Below, one piece after another: positions 43,162 to 51,552 of a stretch of DNA of 64,000 nt (positions are counted from its first letter, which is position 1; every line of letters starts with the position of its first letter). Source of the stretch: an uncultured Prevotellaceae bacterium. GTDB lineage: Bacteria; Bacteroidota; Bacteroidia; Bacteroidales; Bacteroidaceae. Made by a program: the position numbers and the translations under genes. The notes beneath the pieces are model-generated. The model saw only the letters and a list, made by a program, of their open reading frames with translations, was not told the origin of the DNA and did no database searches. The DNA lies in the NCBI GenBank assembly GCA_947165505.1, contig CAMVAT010000002.1:62001-126000 (forward strand), written 5' to 3'.

Positions 43162-44372
43162 TCACTCCTTTTCTTCTTGCGATAGATGGCCATGCGGGTG
43201 GCATAGTCGATGGAGAGCGTCATGGCTGAGTCGCTGGCGATGCCTTTGCCCGCCACGTCGAAAGCCGTTCCGTGATCAACACTGACACGGATGATGGGCA
43301 GTCCGAGTGTGATGTTCACCCCCGATGCACTCTCCATCTTACCCGTCTCTTTGTTCCAGTTGAAGGCGCACACCTTGAGTGGTATATGTCCCTGGTCGTG
43401 GTACATCGCCACGCACCCGTCGAACTGTCCGCATTTGGCCTTGGCGAAAATGCTGTCGGGCGGCACCGGTCCCTCTACGTTGAACCCGCGGCTGCGCAGT
43501 TCTTCGATGGCCGGCGTAATCTCCTGTGCTTCCTCATAACCGAACATGCCATTCTCGCTGCTATGGGGGTTCAGTCCCGCCACGCCGATATGGGGATGTT
43601 CGATGCCAAACTGGCGACACGCGTCGTCGATGAGTTCCGTCACCTCGATGATACGCTGTTTTTTCACCAGGTCGCACGCCTTGCGCAACGGCACGTGCGT
43701 GGAGACGTGTATGACACGGATATTCTCATCGGCCAGCATCATGGCATATTTCTTCGTCCCGGTAAAGGTGGCATAGATCTCTGTATGTCCGTCGAAATGA
43801 TGTCCGGCCAGGTTGAGCGCCTCTTTGTTGAGCGGTGCCGTCACCGTGCCGTCCACCTCATCGGCCATGGCAAGGTCGATGGCCTTGCGTATGCAGACAA
43901 AGGCGGCATTTCCGCACTGCGCCTGCACCTCGCCAAAGCGGAAGGAAGACATATCCACGCAGTGCAGGTCGAGCACATCGATGGTGCCGAACTCAAACAG
44001 CGCGTCGCTCACTTTGTCCACGGCATGGATCTTGACATCCAGACCGAGGAGTCGCACGGCCTCGCGCATCACCGCGGCATCGCCCGTGACGATGGGACGG
44101 CATTTCTCGTAGGTTTCCTGATGACTGAGGGCGCGCACCGTAATCTCCGGTCCGATGCCGGCGGGGTCGCCCATAGTTATAGCTAAGATAGGAAGATAGG
44201 AAGCCTCCCCCGTACCCCCTCCCAAGGAGGTAGAAGCCTCCCCCGTACCCCCTCCCAAGGAGGTAGAAGCCTCCCCCGTACCCCCTCCCAAGGAGGGGGA
44301 CTCTATTTGGGAAAGATGATTGAGTTGATGTGTTATAATCATATTGCCAAAAAATACGTGATGAATTATCAA
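43158..44372 (-). CDS. pdxA2: PdxA2-type 4-phospho-acid dehydrogenase
   Basis: A 404-residue protein of the PdxA family. The conserved part starts near residue 59 (LPILAITMGDPAGIGPEI). Metal ligands lie in LNLAGHHFDGHTE, MYHDQGHIPLK and VSVDHGTAFDVAGKGIAS. True PdxA makes the vitamin B6 precursor; PdxA2 members next to DUF1537 kinases oxidise and decarboxylate 4-phospho-D-threonate or -erythronate to dihydroxyacetone phosphate, and the neighbour favours this. The N-terminus is strange: residues about 25-57 are three copies of an 11-residue unit (STSLGGGTGEA), coded by a 33-bp repeat. No later ATG would keep the first strand, so the repeat seems to be translated. Confidence 0.88.
   Translation of the reverse strand: MIIHHVFFGNMIITHQLNHLSQIESPSLGGGTGEASTSLGGGTGEASTSLGGGTGEASYLPILAITMGDPAGIGPEITVRALSHQETYEKCRPIVTGDAAVMREAVRLLGLDVKIHAVDKVSDALFEFGTIDVLDLHCVDMSSFRFGEVQAQCGNAAFVCIRKAIDLAMADEVDGTVTAPLNKEALNLAGHHFDGHTEIYATFTGTKKYAMMLADENIRVIHVSTHVPLRKACDLVKKQRIIEVTELIDDACRQFGIEHPHIGVAGLNPHSSENGMFGYEEAQEITPAIEELRSRGFNVEGPVPPDSIFAKAKCGQFDGCVAMYHDQGHIPLKVCAFNWNKETGKMESASGVNITLGLPIIRVSVDHGTAFDVAGKGIASDSAMTLSIDYATRMAIYRKKKRSE
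44201..44300 (-). repeat. 33-bp tandem repeat (three copies) in the 5' end of pdxA2
   Basis: Units begin at 44201, 44234 and 44267 and are almost identical. Each holds the palindrome CCCCCTCCC-AA-GGAGG(GGG). The unit length of 33 keeps the reading frame. Confidence 0.92.
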
Positions 44373-44412
44373 TTATGAATTGTCAATTGTGAATTGTCAA
44401 TTGTGAATTGTC
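44360..44412. repeat. AATTGTGAATTGTC tandem repeat upstream of pdxA2
   Basis: Three to four 14-nt units, each two 7-mers (GTGAATT and GTCAATT), fill the gap between the Fe-alcohol dehydrogenase stop and the pdxA2 start. Confidence 0.8.
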
Positions 44413-44415
44413 GGC

Positions 44416-45561
44416 CTAAAACAATGCATTGTAGATGTCGCGGGCGTCTTGGAGGGTGACTTCGCGGGGATTGTTTTTCAAGAGTCGCTGCACCTGCAGG
44501 GCGGCGTGGGCCATGCCTTCGACCGCCGACTGCGGGATGCCGATGTCGGAGAGCTTTTTGGGAATGCCCACCGCCTCTGACAGTTGGTAGATGAAATCGA
44601 CGCCCCGCTGTGCCGTCTCGTTGTCATCGGCCCCGGGTTGCACGCCCAGTGCGAGTGCCACCTCGGCATAGCGACGGAGACAGGCAGGACGGTTGAACTT
44701 CATCACCGTAGGCAGGAGGATGGCGTTCGACAATCCGTGCGGGATATGGAACTCGCCGCCGAGAGGATACGACAGCGCATGCACCGCCGCCGTATTGACG
44801 GGGCCCAAACACAGGCCGCCGTAGAGCGACCCGAGCGCCAATGCCTCGCGTGCCTCCTGGTCTTGTCCGTCGTTCACGGCTCTCACCAAATGTGCAGCGA
44901 TGAGTCGGATGCCCTGCAGGGCATAGATATCCACGGCAGGGTGTGCGAACTTATTGGTATAAGCCTCGATGCAATGCGTGAGGGCATCCATGCCCGTGTC
45001 AGCCGTGACGCGAGACGGGACGGTCCATGTGAGGCGGGGATCGACATACGCCGCATCGGCTATCAAGTATGGGCTGACCACCCCCTTCTTAAGGCGGTCG
45101 CGCTCATCGAGCAGGATGGCATTGGGCGACACCTCGCTGCCCGTACCCGCGGTGGTAGGCAGACAAGCGAACCAAAGGCCTTTTTTCTGAATCATGCCCG
45201 TGCCGAAACAGTCCTCCACCCGCTGTTCGCTGCCTACGAAGGCAGCCACCAGTTTAGATAGGTCGAGCACACTGCCACCGCCGATGCCCACCACGCTATC
45301 AGCCTGAAAAGCCCTCGCTTGGTCGAGGATGGCATTGAAGTCTGACACCGATGGTTCTGCCACGATGTCGCTAACCACGAGAATCTGCACGCCCTCGTTT
45401 TGCAATTGTTGAAGCGCCGGTTCTATCAATGGAAGAATGGGGGGAGCGGTGAGCAACACCATTCGTTGAAATCCTAATTTCAAGTAATCGTCACAGAACG
45501 TCTGGATACATCCTGTGCCAAATACGATTTTCTGGGGTTGAAGAAGCGTGATGGGAGTCAT
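44416..45561 (-). CDS. Iron-containing alcohol dehydrogenase
   Basis: A 381-residue dehydrogenase of the Fe-ADH group. The start is ATG 45561 (MTPITLLQPQKIVFG); the frame upstream is repeat sequence. The nucleotide loop is VVGIGGGSVLDLSKLV, and PTTAGTGSEVSPNAIL follows. The metal ligands are in DTGMDALTHCIEAY (Asp, His) and HALSYPLGGEFHIPHGLSNA (two His). The family includes lactaldehyde, 1,3-propanediol and 4-hydroxybutyrate dehydrogenases. In this cluster it could reduce lactaldehyde or glycolaldehyde from the aldolase step, or serve the C4 acid; the substrate is not fixed by sequence. Confidence 0.88.
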   Translation of the reverse strand: MTPITLLQPQKIVFGTGCIQTFCDDYLKLGFQRMVLLTAPPILPLIEPALQQLQNEGVQILVVSDIVAEPSVSDFNAILDQARAFQADSVVGIGGGSVLDLSKLVAAFVGSEQRVEDCFGTGMIQKKGLWFACLPTTAGTGSEVSPNAILLDERDRLKKGVVSPYLIADAAYVDPRLTWTVPSRVTADTGMDALTHCIEAYTNKFAHPAVDIYALQGIRLIAAHLVRAVNDGQDQEAREALALGSLYGGLCLGPVNTAAVHALSYPLGGEFHIPHGLSNAILLPTVMKFNRPACLRRYAEVALALGVQPGADDNETAQRGVDFIYQLSEAVGIPKKLSDIGIPQSAVEGMAHAALQVQRLLKNNPREVTLQDARDIYNALF

Positions 45562-45574
45562 ATTTAATATTATA

Positions 45575-45702
45575 GAGGTAAGAGGTAATAAGAGGTGAGA
45601 GGGAAGAGGGAAGAGGGAAGAGGGAAGAGATATGCTGAGGTATGGAGACAAAATTGTGAATTATGAATTATGAATTGTGAATTATGAATTGTGAATTATG
45701 AA
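45575..45702. repeat. Three heptamer tracts between symporter and Fe-ADH genes
   Basis: GAGGTAA/GAGGTGA units (45575-45600), GAGGGAA units (45600-45632) and ATGAATT/GTGAATT units (45655-45702). The last tract overlaps the symporter's 3' end and its - strand supplies the TAA at 45696. Confidence 0.88.
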
Positions 45703-47258
45703 TGGTCGCCTTTCTTTTTAGCCTCGAGGTATCCGTAGATGGTGAGTTCTTTGGGAGCCTTGGGCGTTTTGAAGAAGAAGCTGGCCACGTAGCCGACGAT
45801 GAGAACGATGAGATGGCTATACACGCCGAGCATGTATTTGTGATGAGAGAAATTGTAATCGCCCAAGTCGAGCAGGATCTCCTTGGTGCCATTGCCGTCG
45901 ATATCCACCTTGGTTGAGGTGAGCACGGCGTAGGCCGTGAAGAGCACCGCCACGGCGATGCCGATATACAGTCCCTGTTTGTTGGCCCTGCGGCTGAAGA
46001 GTCCGAGCATGAAGATGCCGACGATGCCCGCCGAGAAGATGGCGTAGAGCGCGAAGAGCGCGCCGAGCACCCCTTCGCCACCCCATGAGATATAAAGGCA
46101 TGCCACACCCACGGCCCCTGCCCCGCTGGCCACAACCATCCACCGTCCGAAACGCAATTTCTGACCGTCGGTGGCATTCTTCTTGAATCTTGCGTAATAA
46201 TCCTGCACGGCAATGGCCGAGATACAGTTGAGGTCAGAGTCGAGACTGGAGATGGCAGCCGCTGCCAGAGCCGCCACGATGAGTCCGCGGATGCCCACCG
46301 GCAGTTCATGTGCGATGAAATACGGGAACACCTCGTCGGCCTTGATGCCCTCGGGCAGGACAGGAGCCCCTGCCGAGTGGTAATAGGCGAAGAGACAGGT
46401 GCCGATGAACATGAAGAGCGCCCAGATTGGCACCGACATCAGCACGCCGATATAGGCAGCCTTCTTCGCCTCCTTATCGTTCTTGGCTGCCAGATAACGT
46501 TGCACGATGGTCTGGTCGGTGCCGTATTTCTGCATGGCATAGAAGATACCATTGAGCACCATGACCAGGAAGGTCAAGTCAACCAGACTCCAGTCGTAGG
46601 GCCCGAAATCTATCTTATTATTCTCAGTAGCGATACGCATCACCTCAGACGGACCGCCCTCAGGCAGGAAGAGCAGCACCACCACGCAGATGACACCGCC
46701 GCCGATGAGCAGCATCCCTTGCGCCACATCCATCCACACGATGGCCTCCATGCCTCCGAGCAGTGTCAGGATGATGATGGTGATGCCCAGCACCAGCACG
46801 ATGGTATAGATGTCAATGCCGAGGAAGGTTGCCAATGCCATGCTGACAAGGAAGAAGACGGTGCCCGACTTAGAGAAATGTCCCAAGGTGAAAGCCACCG
46901 AACTATACAGACGGGCAAAGAGACCGAAGCGCCGTTCGAAATACTCGTAGGTGCTCAGTCGTATCACCTTGCGGAACAGCGGCACGATGACACCGATGAG
47001 TGCCAACAGCACAATCGGCACCATAAGTCCCTGCACCAGCAGGATCCAGTTGCCGCCATAGGCCGCACCCGGATAAGCGAGGAAGGTGACGCTGGAGATG
47101 AGCGTGGCAAAGATGCTCATGCCCACCGCCCAGGCGGGAATCTTTCCACCGCCGGCGAAGTAGGCCGACGTATCTTTCTGCTTATGAGCGAAGAACAGTC
47201 CTGCGCCGATGGCAGCGAGGATAGAGGCTATGACGATGACGTAATCAATCCAGTGCAT
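45696..47258 (-). CDS. Sodium:solute symporter (SSS family)
   Basis: A 520-residue inner-membrane transporter with about 13-14 hydrophobic segments. It begins HWIDYVIVIASILAAIGAGL. YFAGGGKIPAWAVGMSIFATLISSVTFL is the first signature (core GMSIFATLISS), LRLSTYEYFERRFG-like VIRLSTYEYFERRFG follows, and the Na2-site part is AALAAAAISSLDSDLNCIS. Members carry sugars, sugar acids or sialic acid with sodium. As the only transporter in the cluster it probably brings in the substrate of these enzymes. The last three codons and stop lie in a heptamer repeat. Confidence 0.88.
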   Translation of the reverse strand: MHWIDYVIVIASILAAIGAGLFFAHKQKDTSAYFAGGGKIPAWAVGMSIFATLISSVTFLAYPGAAYGGNWILLVQGLMVPIVLLALIGVIVPLFRKVIRLSTYEYFERRFGLFARLYSSVAFTLGHFSKSGTVFFLVSMALATFLGIDIYTIVLVLGITIIILTLLGGMEAIVWMDVAQGMLLIGGGVICVVVLLFLPEGGPSEVMRIATENNKIDFGPYDWSLVDLTFLVMVLNGIFYAMQKYGTDQTIVQRYLAAKNDKEAKKAAYIGVLMSVPIWALFMFIGTCLFAYYHSAGAPVLPEGIKADEVFPYFIAHELPVGIRGLIVAALAAAAISSLDSDLNCISAIAVQDYYARFKKNATDGQKLRFGRWMVVASGAGAVGVACLYISWGGEGVLGALFALYAIFSAGIVGIFMLGLFSRRANKQGLYIGIAVAVLFTAYAVLTSTKVDIDGNGTKEILLDLGDYNFSHHKYMLGVYSHLIVLIVGYVASFFFKTPKAPKELTIYGYLEAKKKGDHS

Positions 47259-47309
47259 GGTGGTTTTGGGAGTTTAGGAGTGTGGAAGACAATAGCTTTT
47301 TGATAGGAA

Positions 47310-47383
47310 GTAGGGACAGGGCGTGCCCTGTCCGCTATTGGCGTGGCCATCATGTAGGCGGACAGGGCACGCCCTGTCCCTAC
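47310..47383. repeat. 26-bp inverted repeat built from GGACAGGGC palindromes
   Basis: Arms 47310-47335 and 47358-47383 are exact inverses (GTAGGGACAGGGCGTGCCCTGTCCGC), with a 22-nt loop. Each arm is itself a palindrome (GGACAGGGCGTGCCCTGTCC-like). The core equals the stem of the proS terminator at 1101. No gene lies here; it may end or process the transcript between the aldolase and symporter genes. Confidence 0.9.
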
Positions 47384-47401
47384 ATTGAGAGCCCTATAGA
47401 G

Positions 47402-47452
47402 CCTGCTTTTTTACTTTTTTACTCTTTTACTTCTTTACTTTTTTACTTTTCC
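47402..47452 (-). repeat. AGTAAAA/AGTAAAAA tandem repeat at the aldolase stop
   Basis: Six units on the - strand. The first two code the terminal KVKK of the aldolase and the TAA is its stop. Confidence 0.88.
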
Positions 47453-48355
47453 AACGATGGTCTGTTCCTCCTCGGCAGAGAGACGGTTGAGGGGCATGAG
47501 CATCCATGGGTCGCACAGACCTTTGGTGTGCATCATCACCTTGAGGGCGGCCAGGCTCTGTCCAAGTGTGCGGTCTTTTTGGTAGATCTTAGCTATCTCG
47601 TTGGTCTCATCCTGCAAACGCTCGGCCGTCGCCATGTCGCCATTGACAGCTGCTTCGTAGAGTTGGCTGAACATCTCAGGCACATAGTTGCCGGTAGAGG
47701 GCACGATGCCGTCGCCGCCCAGTTGGAGCGAATATGCCGACTGTGCCGCCCATCCGCAGAAATAAGCGAAGTCGTCGCGACCTTTTGCCAATTCGATACA
47801 CGCCGCCATACGTTCAAGGTCACGTTCAGAGTCTTTCAATCCCACGATATTGGGATGGTCGGCCAGTCGGCGAATCACATCCACGGGAATGCTCATGTGC
47901 GTAGTAGCCAAGATATTATAGAGCATGAGCGGACCCTTGATGCTGTCGGCCAGACACTTATAATACTGGTACATCTGTTCGGGCGTGAGCGCATAGTAAG
48001 TAGGCAGGGTGGCCACGATGACATCGGCACCGGCCCGGGTATAGGCTTCTGCTTGTGCCAGTTGCTCAGAGAAGCAGTTGCCCGTGAGTCCGGCGTAGAT
48101 GACGGGGGCAGGAGAATTGATGGCAGCAGATTTTAATATGCCATCCCGTGTTTTTACCGCCGTTTCTACAAGGAGCAAGCCGTCGGCTTGAGAAACGGAG
48201 TTGCCCTCGCCCGTGGTGCCCATGAGCAGAGGCGACACACCATTCTCTGCAAAGAACGTGATGATGCGCTCGACAGCGGCTGTGTCGAGCGTACCGTTGG
48301 CTGTGACGGGCGTGACCATCGGAACGACCACGCCCTTGTATTTCTTGTTATTCAT
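47435..48355 (-). CDS. DapA/NanA-family aldolase
   Basis: A 306-residue class I aldolase of the dihydrodipicolinate synthase superfamily. It begins with YKGVVVPMVTPVTANGTLD; GTTGE is at 46-50, the catalytic Tyr at 146 (LMLYNILATTHMS) and the Schiff-base Lys at 174 (VGLKDSERD). This clade usually splits or makes 2-keto-3-deoxy sugar acids (pyruvate plus aldehyde); true lysine-pathway DapA is less likely in this place. The ATG (48355) overlaps the stop of the isomerase gene by 8 nt, so translation is coupled. Confidence 0.88.
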   Translation of the reverse strand: MNNKKYKGVVVPMVTPVTANGTLDTAAVERIITFFAENGVSPLLMGTTGEGNSVSQADGLLLVETAVKTRDGILKSAAINSPAPVIYAGLTGNCFSEQLAQAEAYTRAGADVIVATLPTYYALTPEQMYQYYKCLADSIKGPLMLYNILATTHMSIPVDVIRRLADHPNIVGLKDSERDLERMAACIELAKGRDDFAYFCGWAAQSAYSLQLGGDGIVPSTGNYVPEMFSQLYEAAVNGDMATAERLQDETNEIAKIYQKDRTLGQSLAALKVMMHTKGLCDPWMLMPLNRLSAEEEQTIVGKVKK

Positions 48356-49772
48356 GCACATAGAGATTCCATCCGAGATAAGTATCAATAGCTTCGTTGA
48401 GGATATCCACTACATTGGTGCGGCACATAGCCACGTGGTGCTCGAAACCGTTTTTGCAGATATACTTCATCAGTTTCTGCAGGTTATCCACCTTCGTCAC
48501 GGCGATGCAGCCATCCATGCCATACGGCTCGTCGGTGATTTCGCCCTTGCCGAGGTAAGCCTTGATGCAACCCTTGGGGTCGTCGGTCGAGATACGGAAG
48601 AATGTGAAGTCGCCCGCCGACACTTTAGCATATACGGCGCCGAAAGTTTTCACCTTGCCCAGCGTGCGTCCGAGCACACCGAGCGGTCCAAGTTCGAGAT
48701 TGTCGTTGCCCACAAACTGCTTGGGGAAGTTGCCGCAGTGCGTGCACACGCATTTGTTGCGTTCCTCTGCGAAGTTGTTGTTCCAGTCGAGCAGAGCCGG
48801 AGCCTGTTCGCTGGCCAGCGCGAGCGCATACATCGACACGGCTCCTGCCAGGTCTGTCTCACAGGCAGCCGGTATGAGTTTGTCGCTGAGCATCGACATG
48901 GTGATGCAGGGAGCACAACCGTAGTTCTGTTCGAGCGAGTCCCAGCACTGTATAGCCACGGCTTGCACGTCGTTGGCCTCAATCCAGTTCTCCACGGCCA
49001 CACCGAATTTCGCCTGAATATTAAGTTTTTCGCGATATTTCTCAGGTACCTTGGCGTAGTTGTGTATGCGGCTGCACATCTCCTTGAACTTCGGGTCGTC
49101 GTCGCTCACCTTCTGTGCGGCGAAAAGGATTTCGGAGAGGTCGGCCGGCACCACAGTGATGCCGCTGCGCTGCAGCAGTTTCTCACTGGCCCGGCAGGTG
49201 TTGAATCCAAGCGGACGAGTGCCAATCTGTCCGAGCCGGCAATGACGCAGACCGTTGACCACCCGGCATACGGCAGCAAATTTCTTCAGGTCCTGCGCCA
49301 GCAGCGGACTGTAGATGCTATAGGTGTGGAGTGTGGTATCCGTAAAGGGGATGCCATACTGATAGAGGTTGTTGCAAACGGAGATCTTTCCGCAGAAAGC
49401 GTCGCGCCGGTTGTCGAGGTCCACCTTGTCGTTCTCATCGTCGCAGGCCTGCACCATCACCGGCACATGGAGGTCGGCATCGCTGATGGCATTGATGATA
49501 CCTATTTCAAATCCGAAATTAGGCAGGGAGACCACGATACCGTCGATCTCATCGCGGTGAGCCCGGAATTGCTTAGAAACTTTCAGTCCGTCTTCACGTG
49601 TCTCGATACTGCTGCTGCCTGTGGGCGTGGCATCCTCGGGCAGGATGATATACTCATATCCGAGTTCATCCATTGTCTTGAGCAGTTGTTTACGCACGTC
49701 GCGTGCGAGTTCAGAATTGAAGTATGCGCGTGTGCCTATGATCACGCCGAAACATGTCTTTCCGTTTTTCAT
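48348..49772 (-). CDS. L-fucose/L-arabinose isomerase-like protein
   Basis: A 474-residue protein of the FucI/AraA-like superfamily. It starts FGVIIGTRAYFNSELARDVR. PNFGFEIGIINAISDADLHV, the GQIGTRPLGFNTC block and, in the C-terminal half, the cysteine-rich VCTHCGNFPKQF follow. Classical FucI is near 590 residues; this one belongs to the shorter uncharacterised group. It should interconvert an aldose and a ketose. Kinase and split transketolase genes lie upstream and the aldolase downstream in the same direction, so the isomerised sugar may be the kinase substrate. Confidence 0.82.
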   Translation of the reverse strand: MKNGKTCFGVIIGTRAYFNSELARDVRKQLLKTMDELGYEYIILPEDATPTGSSSIETREDGLKVSKQFRAHRDEIDGIVVSLPNFGFEIGIINAISDADLHVPVMVQACDDENDKVDLDNRRDAFCGKISVCNNLYQYGIPFTDTTLHTYSIYSPLLAQDLKKFAAVCRVVNGLRHCRLGQIGTRPLGFNTCRASEKLLQRSGITVVPADLSEILFAAQKVSDDDPKFKEMCSRIHNYAKVPEKYREKLNIQAKFGVAVENWIEANDVQAVAIQCWDSLEQNYGCAPCITMSMLSDKLIPAACETDLAGAVSMYALALASEQAPALLDWNNNFAEERNKCVCTHCGNFPKQFVGNDNLELGPLGVLGRTLGKVKTFGAVYAKVSAGDFTFFRISTDDPKGCIKAYLGKGEITDEPYGMDGCIAVTKVDNLQKLMKYICKNGFEHHVAMCRTNVVDILNEAIDTYLGWNLYVHE

Positions 49773-49809
49773 AATTATTTTGTAGATTGATGATTGTTTT
49801 TGATAGATA

Positions 49810-49856
49810 GAATAGGTATAATAGATAATAGATAATAGATAATAGATAATTAATTA
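49810..49856. repeat. AATAGAT tandem heptamer
   Basis: Four to five ATAGATA/ATAATAG units between the isomerase and kinase genes. The kinase TAA is at the edge (TAATTAAT). Confidence 0.85.
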
Positions 49857-51347
49857 TGAGCTGATTTTCTCTACGGCCCGGCGCCATCCTTGGTAGAGGC
49901 TGTCTGTCTCAGCAGAGGGCTGGGGAGTATAGACGTGAGTCACTTTGCGAAGGGGGATGACCTGTTCGACGGAAGACCACACCTTGAGCGCGAATCCGCA
50001 CATGATAGCAGCGCCGAGTGCCGAGGCATCCTCCACTTCAGTGCATACGACCGGCGTGTTGAGCTGGTCGGCCTGAAACTGCATGAGGAAACGGTTTTTC
50101 GTGGGTCCGCCGTCAGCGCAAATCTCAGACAGACCTTTGTGCTGATGTTCCGTTTCAGAACCTACGCCAAGGGTCATGACATTGACAAGGTCTTTGACCT
50201 GATAAGCGATAGACTCAAGGGCAGCGCGTAGGAAATGCGCCCGAGTAGTGGCGAAGGTCATGCCCACGACACCTGCCTTGGCATCAGGCTTCCACCATGG
50301 TGCGCCCAGACCGGCAAAAGCCGGCACGATATAAACCCCTTCAGTCGAATCCACCTTCGTAGCCTCCGCCTCCATCTCTGCGGGATGGTTGACGAGGTGC
50401 AACTGGTCGGCCAACCATTTCAGCGTGGCTCCCGTACTGTAAATGTTGCCCTCGAAGCCATAGAAATGACGTCCGAAAGCAGAAAAAGCGACAGAGGTGA
50501 CCAAGCCCTCCGGCGCCACTTTGGGCGACTCGCCGATATTGACCATGACCGATGAACCTGTGCCGTAGGTCACCTTGCCGGAACCCTCGGCGAAGCACAT
50601 CTGTCCGACGAGCGCGCCGTGCGAATCGCCCAGCACGCCGGCGATGGGTATGGGCTGTGCGAACAGTCCCTCAACCGTAGTCTCACCATAGACGGCATCG
50701 CATGGCAACACCTCAGCCATCATCGTGCGCGGGATGCGGAAGAGCCGCAGCAGGTCGTCGTCCCACTGCATGGTATGGATGTTGAAAAGCATGGTGCGCG
50801 AGGCGTTGGTGGTATCGGTATAGAACGACCGTCCGCCGGTGAGTCGCCAGACGAGCCATGTGTCGATGGTGCCCATGAGCAGATCGCCCCGTTCGGCCGC
50901 CTCCTGCGCGCCCTCCACATGATCAAGAATCCAACGCACGCCTGTAGCCGAGAAGTTAGGATCGATGAGCAATCCCGTCTTGTCGGCCACCATTTTTGCA
51001 TATCCCTCTTCACGCAGTTGGCGACACAGAGCCGCCCCGCGGTTGTCTTGCCATACGAGGGCATGATAGACCGGTCGTGCCGTGTTCTTATCCCAGACCA
51101 CGACCGTCTCGCGCTGGTTGGTGATAGCCAAGCCCGAGGGGGAGGAGTCGTTAGATGGGGACTTGGCGACTAACTGGCGGATAGCCTCTACCATGTTTTG
51201 ATAGATTTCCTCCGCATCGTGTTCCACCCATCCTGCCTGAGGGTAATACTGCTGATGATCGACGTTGGCGCGAGCCAACATTCTACACTGCTCGTCGAAG
51301 AGCATGGCCTTGGTCGAAGAGGTACTTTGGTCTATGGAGATGAACAT
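49854..51347 (-). CDS. FGGY-family carbohydrate kinase, glycerol-kinase-like
   Basis: A 497-residue ATP-dependent kinase. The start at 51347 (MFISIDQSTSSTKAMLFDEQ) is chosen because the frame upstream is repeat-coded. Blocks include LAITNQRETVVVWDK, ALVWQDNRGAALC, GTIDTWLVWRLTGG, VLGDSHGALVGQ, KVTYGTGSSVMVNIG and ICADGGPTKNRFLMQFQADQL. It is near glycerol kinase in sequence, yet lies between a split transketolase and a sugar isomerase, which suggests a ketose (for example an apulose-type sugar) as substrate. A kinase for glycerol itself remains possible. A stretch SPSNDSSPSG before GLAITNQ is repeat-like. Confidence 0.85.
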   Translation of the reverse strand: MFISIDQSTSSTKAMLFDEQCRMLARANVDHQQYYPQAGWVEHDAEEIYQNMVEAIRQLVAKSPSNDSSPSGLAITNQRETVVVWDKNTARPVYHALVWQDNRGAALCRQLREEGYAKMVADKTGLLIDPNFSATGVRWILDHVEGAQEAAERGDLLMGTIDTWLVWRLTGGRSFYTDTTNASRTMLFNIHTMQWDDDLLRLFRIPRTMMAEVLPCDAVYGETTVEGLFAQPIPIAGVLGDSHGALVGQMCFAEGSGKVTYGTGSSVMVNIGESPKVAPEGLVTSVAFSAFGRHFYGFEGNIYSTGATLKWLADQLHLVNHPAEMEAEATKVDSTEGVYIVPAFAGLGAPWWKPDAKAGVVGMTFATTRAHFLRAALESIAYQVKDLVNVMTLGVGSETEHQHKGLSEICADGGPTKNRFLMQFQADQLNTPVVCTEVEDASALGAAIMCGFALKVWSSVEQVIPLRKVTHVYTPQPSAETDSLYQGWRRAVEKISS

Positions 51348-51352
51348 GAAGG

Positions 51353-51552
51353 TTTGAAATTTGAGGGTTGAGGGTTGAGGGTTGAGATTTGAGGTTTGGG
51401 GGTTGAGGTTTGGGGGTTGAGGTTTTGCACACGCCCCCGGCCTGTCGGCCACCCCCTCAAACTTAGAGGTGAGAGGTAAGAGGTGAGGGGGTGAGAGATA
51501 TGCTTAGGACACTGGACACTCAACACTAAACAGTGGACACTCAACACTAAAC
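51353..51552. repeat. Three repeat tracts between kinase and transketolase genes
   Basis: GGGTTGA/GGTTTGA units (51353-51425), GAGGTGA/GAGGTAA units (51466-51496) and CAACACTAAACAGTGGACACT-type units (51507-51552). The last tract supplies the TAG stop of transketolase B at 51547. The space holds no gene. Confidence 0.88.

Noticed and set aside
47435..48355. Lysine-pathway dapA
   Set aside because: The Schiff-base and Tyr residues fit the whole superfamily, and the gene overlaps a sugar isomerase in a catabolic operon, so a sugar-acid aldolase is more likely.
48201..49790. Long open frame on the + strand opposite the isomerase gene
   Set aside because: The - strand encodes a clear FucI-like protein; the + frame has no recognisable domain or ribosome-binding site.
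51348..51452. Longer N-terminus of the FGGY kinase
   Set aside because: It would be encoded by a GGGTTGA tandem repeat (PQPPNLNPQTSNLNPQPS-like); the kinase fold begins at MFISIDQ.
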